From contig NBMH01000031.1 of the NCBI GenBank assembly GCA_002084875.1, positions 1-32,702 on the forward strand: a stretch of 32,702 nt of DNA, written 5' to 3'. This document shows positions 7,970-16,716 of the stretch, piece by piece. This DNA comes from Anaerolineaceae bacterium 4572_78. Its GTDB lineage: Bacteria; Chloroflexota; Anaerolineae; 4572-78. Within the stretch, counting starts at the first letter, position 1. The number at the start of each line of letters is the position of its first letter. The notes under the pieces are model-generated. The model worked only from the letters and a program-made list of their open reading frames with translations, had not been told where the DNA came from and ran no database searches. The position numbers and the translations under genes are program-made.

Positions 7970-8973
7970 TTGGAAGAACTGACGTTGGGTATTGAAGAGG
8001 AATATCAGATTATTGACCCTGAAACAAGGGAATTGACCTCTTTCGTACAACAATTTTTAAAAGAAGGACGAATCTTTTTTAAGGACGATGATGTAAAACC
8101 AGAGTTATTACAATCTCAAATTGAAGTGGGTAGTCGAGTTTGTAAAGATATTAAAGAGTTGAGACAGGAGGTTATCCGTCTACGGAGCATGGTTGCCGAA
8201 GTGGCAGATAAAAATAATCGAAAGATTATCGCTGCTGGTACACATCCTTTATCACACTGGTCAGACCAGATTGTAACTGACCAATCTCGTTATATCCAAA
8301 CTTTGTCAGATTTAAAACACTTGGCTAGAAGATTGCTTATTTTTGGCATGCACTTGCATGTGGGAATTCCAGACAATAATTTGCGAATTGATATTCTGAA
8401 CCAGATACGTTACTTTTTGCCACATATTTTAGCCCTTTCTACTTCCTCTCCTTTTTGGATAGGACGCAACACAGGTCTAAAATCATACCGTAGTGTTATC
8501 TTTGAGGATTTACCGCGAACAGGTATTCCCGAATATTTTGAATCTTATGGTGCTTATGAGCGCCATGTTAATATATTGGTGAAAACAGGCAGCATAGAGA
8601 ATGCTACTAAAATTTGGTGGGATGTTCGTCCTCATCCCAAGTTCCCGACCATAGAAATTAGGATATGTGATTGTGTTACACGAATTGATGATGTTGTTGC
8701 TATTGCTGCTCAGCAGTTCGTGATGGTATTGAAGGACGTTTGATTGATTTTGGCAAAGAAGCTGAAGTTCCCATACCTGATTTAATGGTTGAATTATTAG
8801 AAATGGTTGGTGATGCCGCTAAAGAACTAGGAACTCAAGAAGAGTTGGCACACATCCATAATATTTTGCGAGAAGGCACGAGTGCAGACAAACAAGTAGC
8901 CATATATCGCAAAACAAACAGTATTGAATCAGTGGTAGACTTTTTAGCAGAAGAAACGGTAAAAATGACTTGA
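7970..8973 (+). pseudogene. ybdK: Carboxylate-amine ligase (YbdK/GCS2 family), disrupted
   Basis: The TTG at 7970 follows GGAGG (7959-7963). The first frame encodes TLGIEEEYQIIDPETREL and HPLSHWSDQ, then GMHLHVGI, the ATP-grasp-like glutamate-cysteine ligase type 2 fold, through IDDVVAIAA. At about 8706-8716 the frame changes. The -1/+2 frame continues AVRDGIEGRLIDFGKEAEVP and on to a normal C-terminus, EGTSADKQVAIYR, at 8973. From the family pattern about 35-40 residues are missing at the junction, including the ENKWRA-type segment that precedes the conserved Arg. So this is an internal deletion of roughly 100-120 bp with a frame change, not a point frameshift. The two remaining frames would give 257- and 77-residue fragments, both unlikely to be active. 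Intact relatives ligate an amine to a carboxylate using ATP. Confidence 0.88.
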
Positions 8974-9042
8974 GGAGTTGAAATTCAACAAACTCACTTT
9001 GGGAAATCAAGCTAAAGTCCTATATCATGTATGTTTGATTTT

Positions 9043-9051
9043 TGGTATAAT
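9043..9051 (+). promoter_or_regulatory. Extended -10 promoter candidate upstream of the chemotaxis block
   Basis: TGG followed by TATAAT (9046-9051) is an extended -10 (TGnTATAAT), about 150 bases before the first chemoreceptor. No good -35 hexamer is seen, as is usual for this class. The 226-base gap (8974-9199) holds no gene. Confidence 0.45.
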
Positions 9052-9199
9052 TGTTTTAGATGTTTTATTTCACCTTATTTACTTTTTATACGAGTCAGTT
9101 GTTTTGAATTTATAGTATGACAGATTTAAATTTCAGTTTGCCCATAGGAATAATCACATTTAATTTTTTGTACTTAATAATTGCAAGGAGAGTCAAACT

Positions 9200-11182
9200 G
9201 TGATTTCAGAGGGGCTAGTAGTTTTTATAATAACAGTTCTTCTATTTGTTCCTGTAGCTCTAATTTCTATAAGAAGGCTTTTTGATAGAGGGATAGTTAC
9301 TAGAGTAGCAATGTGGTTTATTATACCCGTTGCTGTTTCAAGTTTGGTAATATACTACTTTTCGCAAAGAGATTTACCTTCTTGGGTTATTGGTTTCATT
9401 ATCTTCATCGTTGAATCTATGTTTATGCTAATGGTGATTTATACCCTTAATCGTTTTGTGGTAAAACCAATTCAGGAGCTTGTTAATATTGGTAAGCAAC
9501 TTGCTAAGGGCAATTTTATGCTTGAGGTCAAAAATCAAAGCGATGATAATGGACTAGGGCAATTGGCAAATGCATTAAATCAAACTATTGTTAATCAAAA
9601 TCATCTGCTTGTTGCAATTGAAAAAGTTGGTGAAGGTGATTTATCTAGTATGTTTATTCCGCAGTCGGAAAAGGATATATTAGGACTTGCTTTTCTTCAA
9701 ATGACCACTAACTTAAATGATTTCTTTGAGCAGATAGTAAGTAACATTGATAGTTTCAATGATGTAGTTCATCAGTTGTCAACTACATCAGGTCAAATTG
9801 AGCATTCTATTTTGCAAATCAGTCAAGTCATTGAAGAAGTGGCACATGAAGCTTCAGAACAAGCTAGTCAATTGGACATGAGTACAAATTCCATAGAAAA
9901 TATGGCACAAGCAATTGATGGTATGGCTCAAGGTTCACGAGAACAGGCTCAAGCTACTTCTGATTCAGTGTATGTGACAGATAAAATTTCAAGTGCTATT
10001 ACTCAGGTTGCGGAAAATGCACGGGCAAGTGCTAGAGGAACAGCCGAAGCCGCTCAAGTAGCCCAACTGGGAGCATTCACAGTGGAGATGAACGTTGAAG
10101 CCATGAACTCCATAAGAAATAAAGTTGGTTTGCTTGCGGATAGGGTAAAAGAGGCTGGGGCACGTTCGGAAGAAATCGGTGCTATTATTAAAACTATTGA
10201 TGATATTGCCACTCAAACTAACTTATTAGCTTTGAACGCCTCAATTGAAGCCGCCCGAGCAGGCGAACATGGTAAAGGATTTGCTGTGGTAGCTGATGAA
10301 GTAGGCAAATTAGCTGAACGGACAAGTACGGCTACGAAAGAAATCAGCATTCTAATCAACGATGTACAAAATACGGTTTCTGAAGCTGTTGTTGCCATGA
10401 ATGAGAGTGCAGCAGAGGTCGAAACAGGAGCAGGACATGCTTTAGAATCAGGTCAAACCTTGAATAGTCTTTTGGTTGCAACTGACGGTGTTAATCAACA
10501 AGTGCGAGAAATTGCCGAAGCCGCTCAACAAATGACTGATTCATCAGATGCCCTCGTCCAAGCCATTGATTTGGTTTCGTCAATTGTTGAAGCTAACACA
10601 ATGGTTACAGAGCAGATGTTTGAAACAACCAATGATGTCAAAAGAACAATTGAAATCATCGCTGATGCGACGCGTAAAAATAACATGTCCATTGATGATA
10701 TTAGTCATGATATTTCGGATATTAGTGAACATATTAATCAAATGACTATATTTACTCAAAATTTGGATGAAATGGTGCAAGCATTACAAGATGTTGCTTC
10801 TGCTCTATCTTTCACTGAAAAACATCATGTTGTAACATTGTTCCGACTTTTCAAGTCTGACCATTTAGAATGGCTAAGACTCTTGCAAATGATGATGGCG
10901 GGCAAAGAACAAATTACTGAAAATGAAATTCCTTCTCATGAAGAAGGTGAATTTGGTCAATGGTATTACGATGAAGGAACATCTTCACTTGGACATATAT
11001 CAGCTTTTACTCATATAGAAGAATCGAACTTGAGGTTTTATCAAAAAGTGCTAGAAGTGGTGCGGCAATATAATCGAGGCAATAAAAATGGTGCCGAAGC
11101 TGGTTTGCCCGAAGTAGAACGATACTTAAAACAAACGTTTGAATTGATATTGCAAGTACAAAGAATTGTTGACAGTGAATAG
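9200..11182 (+). CDS. Methyl-accepting chemotaxis protein with C-terminal CZB-like domain
   Basis: The GTG at 9200 follows AAGGAG (9185-9190). The 660-residue receptor has three hydrophobic segments (about 6-24, 36-54, 62-83) and almost no extracellular loop, so sensing is probably within the membrane or cytoplasmic. HAMP covers about 84-136. The signalling domain (about 190-530) has the conserved hairpin tip around E350 ([30 protein letters not shown]). The C-terminus (about 542-660) resembles a chemoreceptor zinc-binding (CZB) domain, with H555, H580, FGQWYYDEG (585-593) and H605. The Cys normally preceding FGxWY is Gly583, and the second His of the HxxxH pair is absent, so zinc binding may be lost. 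It is the first gene of the che block; a repeat-rich gap separates it from the next receptor. Confidence 0.93.
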   Translation: MISEGLVVFIITVLLFVPVALISIRRLFDRGIVTRVAMWFIIPVAVSSLVIYYFSQRDLPSWVIGFIIFIVESMFMLMVIYTLNRFVVKPIQELVNIGKQLAKGNFMLEVKNQSDDNGLGQLANALNQTIVNQNHLLVAIEKVGEGDLSSMFIPQSEKDILGLAFLQMTTNLNDFFEQIVSNIDSFNDVVHQLSTTSGQIEHSILQISQVIEEVAHEASEQASQLDMSTNSIENMAQAIDGMAQGSREQAQATSDSVYVTDKISSAITQVAENARASARGTAEAAQVAQLGAFTVEMNVEAMNSIRNKVGLLADRVKEAGARSEEIGAIIKTIDDIATQTNLLALNASIEAARAGEHGKGFAVVADEVGKLAERTSTATKEISILINDVQNTVSEAVVAMNESAAEVETGAGHALESGQTLNSLLVATDGVNQQVREIAEAAQQMTDSSDALVQAIDLVSSIVEANTMVTEQMFETTNDVKRTIEIIADATRKNNMSIDDISHDISDISEHINQMTIFTQNLDEMVQALQDVASALSFTEKHHVVTLFRLFKSDHLEWLRLLQMMMAGKEQITENEIPSHEEGEFGQWYYDEGTSSLGHISAFTHIEESNLRFYQKVLEVVRQYNRGNKNGAEAGLPEVERYLKQTFELILQVQRIVDSE

Positions 11183-11202
11183 TGCCTGTTAGTTCCATGT
11201 TA

Positions 11203-11353
11203 GGATAGGCATTCTGCCTGTCCATGTACCGATGTAGGTGCTGTCTCATTACCGCACAGGATTTGTTTGTTGTGTGATATGAAACATGACCTACATGTAC
11301 GGACTAGAAGCCCGTACAACGTTTACTTTTTTTGTACGGACTAGAAATCCGTG
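11203..11353. repeat. Cluster of three hairpin repeats with variable stems
   Basis: Within the 205-base gap between two receptor genes are three palindromes: GGATAGGC/GCCTGTCC around ATTCT (11203-11223); GTACGG/CCGTAC around ACTAGAAGC (11297-11317); and GTACGGA/TCCGT around CTAGAAA (11334-11345), extended imperfectly to 11351. The last two share the CTAGAA core with elements at 6334-6352 and 23487-23505 while the stems differ. A degenerate copy (CGTCTAGAAATCCG) lies at 13128-13141. Confidence 0.7.
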
Positions 11354-11387
11354 ATACGTTAACACAAATTTTTCGGAAAAGCAACCC

Positions 11388-12971
11388 ATGACTTTGTCTC
11401 AATTGTATCACATTAATGAGGAAAATTTAGCCTTACGAAGAGAATTTATTCATCTGAATAAGGAAGAAATTAAGATTTTAAAAAATCTAGCAAAGTGGGC
11501 TGAGCGTTGGGCTAAACCTATTGTCCACGAGTTGCATGATTTTATATTTAACGAATTTCCGACTACGCGAAGCTTCCTCGAAACGCATGCCAACAAAACA
11601 CATAGATTACCAAATGAATTACGGCAACATCTTGATGAAAATCAAATTGAATATTTTAAGGATATTTTCAATGAAGCTGCTCGTGATGGTAACTTTGGGG
11701 TGGAGTACTATGAAAATCGAATAAAGCTAGGATACGCTAATGATATTGCCGACCTACCACTAAAATGGTATTTGGGGTGTTACAGCCATTACAAAGATTT
11801 AGTGCGAAAATATCTGTTTCGTTCGTATTTCTATCGTCCATTTTTCCGAGCAAAAGCTGAACGAGCTATTTTCTTGGCATTTGATTATGATATTCAAATA
11901 ATTACAGATGTAGTCTTTAATAACTTTCTTCGCTCACTTGGAATACGCTTAGCATCTTATCAAGTGTCAGACCAACAGCATGACATTGCAGATATTTATG
12001 GTACAATTCAGGAATCATTACGAGAAGCAATTCTTGAAACACAACAGACAAGTGACCTACTAGCTAAAGCAGGAGATGAATTAGTAGGAGCAACTAGTCA
12101 GGTAGGAGAAGATATATCACAAATTGTTCATATCATTCAACAAGTTTCTGAAGGGTCTATGCACCAAGCTAACACAATAGGTGGTACAGCTGACGCAATT
12201 GAAAACATGTCACAGGCAATTGATGGAGTAGCCAGGGGAGCCCAAGAGCAAGCTGCAGCCGTCGGTAAATCGGCGATTATCACCGCAGAAATCTCTTATG
12301 TGATTAAAAAAGTAGCCGATAATGCTCAAGCAAGTGCAAACGCGGCGGCTCAAGCGGCTGACATTGCTCAATCAGGGGCAGACATGGTTGAGGCTACTGT
12401 GGATGGCATGCAAGCTATCCGTGACAAAGTTGAATTGTCCGCTCAAAAAGTGCGTGAAATGGGAGAGCGTTCAGAACAAATCGGAACAATCGTTAAAACG
12501 ATTGAGGCAATTGCTACCCAAACAAATTTGTTAGCCTTGAATGCCTCTATTGAAGCGGCTCGTGCTGGTGAATACGGTAAGGGGTTTGCTGTTGTAGCAG
12601 ATGAAGTGGGTAAGTTAGCCGAAAAATCAACAGATGCAACGAAAGAAATTGCTGATTTGGTCTCTAGTATTCAAGAAACAGTCGATGAAGCTGTTGTTGC
12701 CATGGATGAAGGAGCTCGTGAAGTAGAAACAGGAGTTTCTCAAGCAAATGAATCAGGACGTTCGTTAGCTAGTATCTTAAGGTCAACAAACGATGTTAAT
12801 GACCAAGTGAGACAAATCTCTGCCGCCGCTCAAGAAATGAACGACTTGTCCAATCAACTTGTTGATGCAATGGATACAGTTTCTGCGGTGGTCGAACAAA
12901 ACGCAGCACACATTCCATTAATGATATTGCAACCGTTAGCGAACAAAATAACATGGCAGTCCAAAAAGTAA
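11388..12971 (+). CDS. Soluble globin-coupled chemoreceptor, 3' frameshifted
   Basis: The frame gives 527 residues with no membrane segment. Residues 1-190 are a protoglobin-type sensor domain: [13 protein letters not shown], then [29 protein letters not shown] (107-135), which aligns with the F-helix region of globin-coupled sensors. Where the heme-ligating proximal His is expected (R-x3-G-x2-H), this protein has Asn118. The signalling domain (about 220-500) contains [30 protein letters not shown] (385-414). The last 20 codons after VVEQNAA look unrelated to receptors, and the -1 frame continues a normal receptor tail to 13099. A single missing base near 12906-12910 would explain this. With or without the last 60 residues, the hairpin tip is intact. 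The ATG at 11388 has a weak ribosome site. Confidence 0.88.
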   Translation: MTLSQLYHINEENLALRREFIHLNKEEIKILKNLAKWAERWAKPIVHELHDFIFNEFPTTRSFLETHANKTHRLPNELRQHLDENQIEYFKDIFNEAARDGNFGVEYYENRIKLGYANDIADLPLKWYLGCYSHYKDLVRKYLFRSYFYRPFFRAKAERAIFLAFDYDIQIITDVVFNNFLRSLGIRLASYQVSDQQHDIADIYGTIQESLREAILETQQTSDLLAKAGDELVGATSQVGEDISQIVHIIQQVSEGSMHQANTIGGTADAIENMSQAIDGVARGAQEQAAAVGKSAIITAEISYVIKKVADNAQASANAAAQAADIAQSGADMVEATVDGMQAIRDKVELSAQKVREMGERSEQIGTIVKTIEAIATQTNLLALNASIEAARAGEYGKGFAVVADEVGKLAEKSTDATKEIADLVSSIQETVDEAVVAMDEGAREVETGVSQANESGRSLASILRSTNDVNDQVRQISAAAQEMNDLSNQLVDAMDTVSAVVEQNAAHIPLMILQPLANKITWQSKK

Positions 12972-13099
12972 CTGATGCTGTAGAAGATGCAAATTTACAA
13001 GTCCAAGCAGTAAATGAAGCCATGCAAGCTCTGCATCAAATCGCATGCGATTTGCAACATGTAATGGCTCAATTTAAAATAAATAGTACAATCAGGTAA
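12911..13099 (+). pseudogene. Out-of-frame 3' end of the globin-coupled chemoreceptor
   Basis: In the -1 frame relative to 11388 the sequence reads [17 protein letters not shown], then [20 protein letters not shown] and a short tail ending in a TAA at 13097-13099. This is a typical descending helix of a receptor coiled coil and aligns in place with the ends of the neighbouring receptors. It has no start of its own. Confidence 0.8.
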
Positions 13100-13236
13100 A
13101 TTTTTTGTTGGGCATATCAATGTTCAACGTCTAGAAATCCGATTTTTTTGGGAAAATTGAATTTCTGAGTTTATATTTATGTACACTGGAAAGCGTGGAT
13201 ATCATCAGGAAAGAATTGCAATTGAGGAAAAAATTT

Positions 13237-15591
13237 ATGAGATTTGGATTGCGAGTAAAGTTGTTTTTTGCTTTCTCTTTTATCCTTTTTTTCACCATCA
13301 TAATAAGTGTTGCTAGTATACATAACCTTAAAATTATTGCCGATGAACTCCATGACATCATTACCATCACAGAACCTACGGTAAAAGAGGTAGACAATCT
13401 TATTGTAAATCTCTGGCAAATCAGTTACATTTCTCAAAAAATTGTTGCCACTGATAATTTATCAGAAGTAGATAAATTAGAGCAAAGTATCGCTGACTCA
13501 AGAAAAGAGTTTGATGAATCGTTTGAAAAACTAGAAATTTTAGTGACAGATGATGAATGGAAATCTCAATTGGATCAAGTACAACAGAACAAAACAGATT
13601 TTGATAATAATTTTCAAGCTATAATCACAGCACATCGGGAATGGATTAGCTGTCGAGAAAAAACTGTTGAGCTCTTAGAGACTTATGATAGTCTTGACCA
13701 TGAATTAGAAACCATGCTATCTGAAAATGATAGTATTTTTGCCACTCGGCTCGAAAGTGTTTTAATTGACATGGAGGAAACACTCAGCAAAACATTAAAC
13801 CAAAAGCACTTGCACGAATCACAAAACGGGTGGTTATATTTTAATTCCTTACAAGAAAAAGCAAATGAATATATTACTCAAATAAATAATGATGGTGTGC
13901 AACGCTTATTTGTCGAACTTCAAACGATTGTTTCAGGTGAATCAGGGATTCTTGCTTTGCACGAATTACAATTGGAAAAACACTCTAAGGCTCATAGCTC
14001 TCTAACTCGTATGGAGGACAATGTTGAGGATAGCATAGTGACTCTAAATACTGTTTTGGAGAATGTGTCTGATGAAAATGAAGCGGCAGGTAAGGATGTC
14101 GAAAAACGAGTAATACAGGCGAAACTGATTATTATTGGTGTTACAATTACTTCGGTGCTAATTGGTCTAATAATGGCATTTTTACTTTCACTTAGAATAA
14201 ATGATGCTGTTAGTAGGATGATTAAAGCCGCCAGCCAAATTGCCACAGACTTAATGTCACTGGCTAGAGCTACAGCGGCTCTGGCACAGGGAGATTTAAG
14301 CCAAAGTATTATAATCCGAACTGAACCAATTATTTATAATAATGATGATGAGATTGGCGATTTTGCTCAAGTATTTAATGAGATGATATTGCGATTAAGC
14401 GAAACATGTGAGTCATTTGATGAGATGACTCACAGTTTGCGTTTGCTTATTGGACAGATTGTCGAAGGTGCAAACGATATTGGTGAAGCATCGGAACAAC
14501 TTTCTGCAACATCTAGCCTTACAGAAGAAGCAACTGACAAAGTAACATCAGGTATTCATGAAATTACAGAAGGCTCAACTAAACAAACACATTCTATGAA
14601 TCAAACGAAAGATACAGTTGTTCAAATGTCAAGAGCAATTGAAAATGTTGCAAGTGGGGCACAAGAACAAGCCTCTTCTATTGGGCGTTCTGTCATGATT
14701 ACCAATCAGATTACATCAGCAATTCAGCAAGTTTTGACGAGTGCCCAAAACGGATCATTTAGTTCATCTGAAGCCCAAAAAGCAGCACATGAAGGAGCAG
14801 AGGTTGTTAAACATACAGTTGAAGACATGAAACATATCAAAAGAGAAGTTGATTTTGTGGCTGAGAAAGTTCATGAGATGGGGAGCCACTCTAGTCAAAT
14901 TGGTCAAATTGTAGAAACAATTGATACCATTGCTTCTCAAACGAACCTTTTAGCTCTTAATGCAGCTATAGAAGCAGCTCGTGTTGGCGAACAAGGGAAA
15001 GGGTTTGCCGTGGTAGCTGATTCAATTCGTAAGCTATCAGAAAGGTCTACGATAGCTACTCAAGAAATTAGCAAGCTAATCGATGAAATTCAACGTACTA
15101 TTAAAGAGGCAGTCAAGGCAACAGAGAAAGGAACTGTAGAAGTTGAATTAGGCGTTAATCGGGCAAATCAAGCAGGAGAAGCATTGGAAATAATTTTAGA
15201 AGCCGTCGAAACGGTCAATATTCAAATGGAAGAGATTTCTTCTGCCAGCCAGGAAATGGAACAATCTTCTAGTCAATTAGCAGATGCCATGGATTCTGTG
15301 TCGGCTGTTGTTGAAGAGAATACCGCCTCTACTCAAGAAATGTCTGCTAATTCTGATGAGTTCACGCATGCAATTGATACAATCATAGAAGTTAATCAAC
15401 AAAACAGGTCAATTACTCAACAGGTTGCGAAAACAGCAGAAGAATTGCAAATCCAAATGGAGCAACTTGACCAAGCTACCAAATTACTAAAGCAAATGTC
15501 AGAAAATTCTCGTGACATGGTATCTAAATTTAAATTGTCTGATACTTATTCTAATATGACTGATGAACAAGTTTCTTATTTTGAATATTAA
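13237..15591 (+). CDS. Transmembrane methyl-accepting chemotaxis protein
   Basis: I prefer the ATG at 13237, preceded by TTGAGGA (13222-13228), over a GTG 42 bases upstream; it puts a short basic N-terminus before the first membrane helix. The 784-residue receptor has membrane segments at about 6-28 and 296-318. Between them is a long helical, charge-rich extracellular domain like a 4-helix-bundle ligand domain. HAMP follows (about 318-395, with an insertion). The signalling domain has the tip [21 protein letters not shown], with Val replacing the usual Ala before GE, then SIRKLSERS. The tail lacks a CheR-tethering pentapeptide. The ligand is unknown. A hairpin follows directly, then the first cheW. 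Confidence 0.94.
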   Translation: MRFGLRVKLFFAFSFILFFTIIISVASIHNLKIIADELHDIITITEPTVKEVDNLIVNLWQISYISQKIVATDNLSEVDKLEQSIADSRKEFDESFEKLEILVTDDEWKSQLDQVQQNKTDFDNNFQAIITAHREWISCREKTVELLETYDSLDHELETMLSENDSIFATRLESVLIDMEETLSKTLNQKHLHESQNGWLYFNSLQEKANEYITQINNDGVQRLFVELQTIVSGESGILALHELQLEKHSKAHSSLTRMEDNVEDSIVTLNTVLENVSDENEAAGKDVEKRVIQAKLIIIGVTITSVLIGLIMAFLLSLRINDAVSRMIKAASQIATDLMSLARATAALAQGDLSQSIIIRTEPIIYNNDDEIGDFAQVFNEMILRLSETCESFDEMTHSLRLLIGQIVEGANDIGEASEQLSATSSLTEEATDKVTSGIHEITEGSTKQTHSMNQTKDTVVQMSRAIENVASGAQEQASSIGRSVMITNQITSAIQQVLTSAQNGSFSSSEAQKAAHEGAEVVKHTVEDMKHIKREVDFVAEKVHEMGSHSSQIGQIVETIDTIASQTNLLALNAAIEAARVGEQGKGFAVVADSIRKLSERSTIATQEISKLIDEIQRTIKEAVKATEKGTVEVELGVNRANQAGEALEIILEAVETVNIQMEEISSASQEMEQSSSQLADAMDSVSAVVEENTASTQEMSANSDEFTHAIDTIIEVNQQNRSITQQVAKTAEELQIQMEQLDQATKLLKQMSENSRDMVSKFKLSDTYSNMTDEQVSYFEY

Positions 15592-15592
15592 C

Positions 15593-15623
15593 ATGTCGTA
15601 CAGACAATGTGTCTATACGACAT
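15593..15623. repeat. Perfect-stem hairpin between receptor and cheW
   Basis: ATGTCGTA (15593-15600) pairs with TACGACAT (15616-15623), and inner CAGACA faces TGTCT. There is no T-run, so it is not a typical terminator; it could stabilise the upstream transcript or reduce readthrough, or belong to the dispersed hairpin repeats. Confidence 0.65.
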
Positions 15624-15648
15624 GGTCTACTAAGATTGGAGTCATAGC

Positions 15649-16107
15649 ATGGAAAAACAACTTGTTGTATTTAAGGTAGAAGACGAGTTTTATGCATCTG
15701 ATATATCTGTGGTGGATAGCATAATTAAGATGCCTGAAATTACCAAACTACCACATACACCTTACTTTGTCGAAGGTGTAACAAATTTGAGAGGTACTGT
15801 AATTCCAATAATAGATCTACGAAAACGATTTGGCTTGTCAGAGGCTGAAATCGCCAAAGAGACGCGAATTATTGTGGTTGACATGGATAATTTGGTCACA
15901 GGCATGATTGTGGATGCTGTTACAGAAGTGTTACGTATCCAGGATGCAATCATCCAACCGCTTTCGCCGCTAGTTTATACACCCGCTTCACAATTCATGA
16001 GCGGTGTCGCTAAGCTAGAGGAAAAACTTATAGTTTTACTAGATTTTAAAAAGGTACTTTCGCAAGGTGAGCAAATTAGTTTACAAGAATTTACTGAATC
16101 ACTTTAA
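15649..16107 (+). CDS. cheW: CheW-type coupling protein
   Basis: This 152-residue protein is a single CheW domain, the adaptor that links chemoreceptor tips to the P5 domain of CheA at the membrane array. The family pattern is clear: KQLVVFKVEDEFYASDI, then PHTPYFVEGVTNLRGTVIPI (about 36-55) with the conserved Asn-Leu-Arg-Gly, IDLRKRFGL, and VTGMIVDAVTEVLRI. The ATG at 15649 has a GGAG site upstream. It is the first of two cheW genes; the second is only moderately similar, so the pair may serve different receptors or array positions. Confidence 0.95.
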   Translation: MEKQLVVFKVEDEFYASDISVVDSIIKMPEITKLPHTPYFVEGVTNLRGTVIPIIDLRKRFGLSEAEIAKETRIIVVDMDNLVTGMIVDAVTEVLRIQDAIIQPLSPLVYTPASQFMSGVAKLEEKLIVLLDFKKVLSQGEQISLQEFTESL

Positions 16108-16256
16108 TACAAAATATTGAAGAAGAAAATTAGCAACATTTAGTATTTCATGTTAAACTACAGAGGAGTGTAAAAGTTTTATCTTTTGTGGGCAATAGCT
16201 GAAGCTATTTCACTTCCTCATCACTACATAACAGTCTAAAAATAGTGATAATTTCT

Positions 16257-16700
16257 ATGGAAGAACAATTGGTCGTTTTTAACCTGTCAGATGAGACTTA
16301 CGGAGTCAATATTCTCCAGGTAGAGCGTATTTTAAGTTATCAAGAAGATAAAATAACAGTTGTACCGGGTGCACCAAACTATGTCGAAGGAGTGCTTAAT
16401 TTGCGTGGCATGATTATTCCGGTGATTGATTTACGTTATCGCCTTAATTTACCTTATGACACAGATGAAAAGACGGTGGATATAGTCGTTGTCGAATTGG
16501 ATGGTAATCAAATAGGGTTAATTGTGGATACGGTAAAAGGGGTGCAGAAAATATCGGCAGATACTGTTGAGCCACCATCACCGTTGATAACGGGAGTTGA
16601 TGCCGCTTATATTCGTGGAATTGCTAGAGATGAGGTACAAAATATTATTTTACTTGATTTACCGCAAATCTTTCCTAAAAGTGAGCGAGCTACAGATTAG
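16257..16700 (+). CDS. cheW: Second CheW-type coupling protein
   Basis: I chose the ATG at 16257 because it gives MEEQLVVF, matching MEKQLVVF of the first CheW; an in-frame GTG 12 bases earlier is possible. No good ribosome site is seen for either. The 147-residue protein shows APNYVEGVLNLRGMIIPVIDLR (about 36-57) and IGLIVDTVKGVQKI, the standard CheW core. It is 149 bases after the first cheW and 16 bases before cheA, so it is likely translated with cheA. Confidence 0.95.
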   Translation: MEEQLVVFNLSDETYGVNILQVERILSYQEDKITVVPGAPNYVEGVLNLRGMIIPVIDLRYRLNLPYDTDEKTVDIVVVELDGNQIGLIVDTVKGVQKISADTVEPPSPLITGVDAAYIRGIARDEVQNIILLDLPQIFPKSERATD

Positions 16701-16716
16701 GAGAATGGTTTAATTT

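Noticed and set aside
8740-8973. A separate 77-residue gene starting at TTG 8740
   Set aside because: The sequence is the C-terminus of the YbdK-type ligase, and coding similarity continues upstream of the TTG (AVRDGIEGR).
12897-12912. Programmed -1 frameshifting in the globin-coupled receptor
   Set aside because: The sequence in frame (GAA CAA AAC GCA) is not an X-XXY-YYZ slippery site and no clear downstream stimulator is seen.
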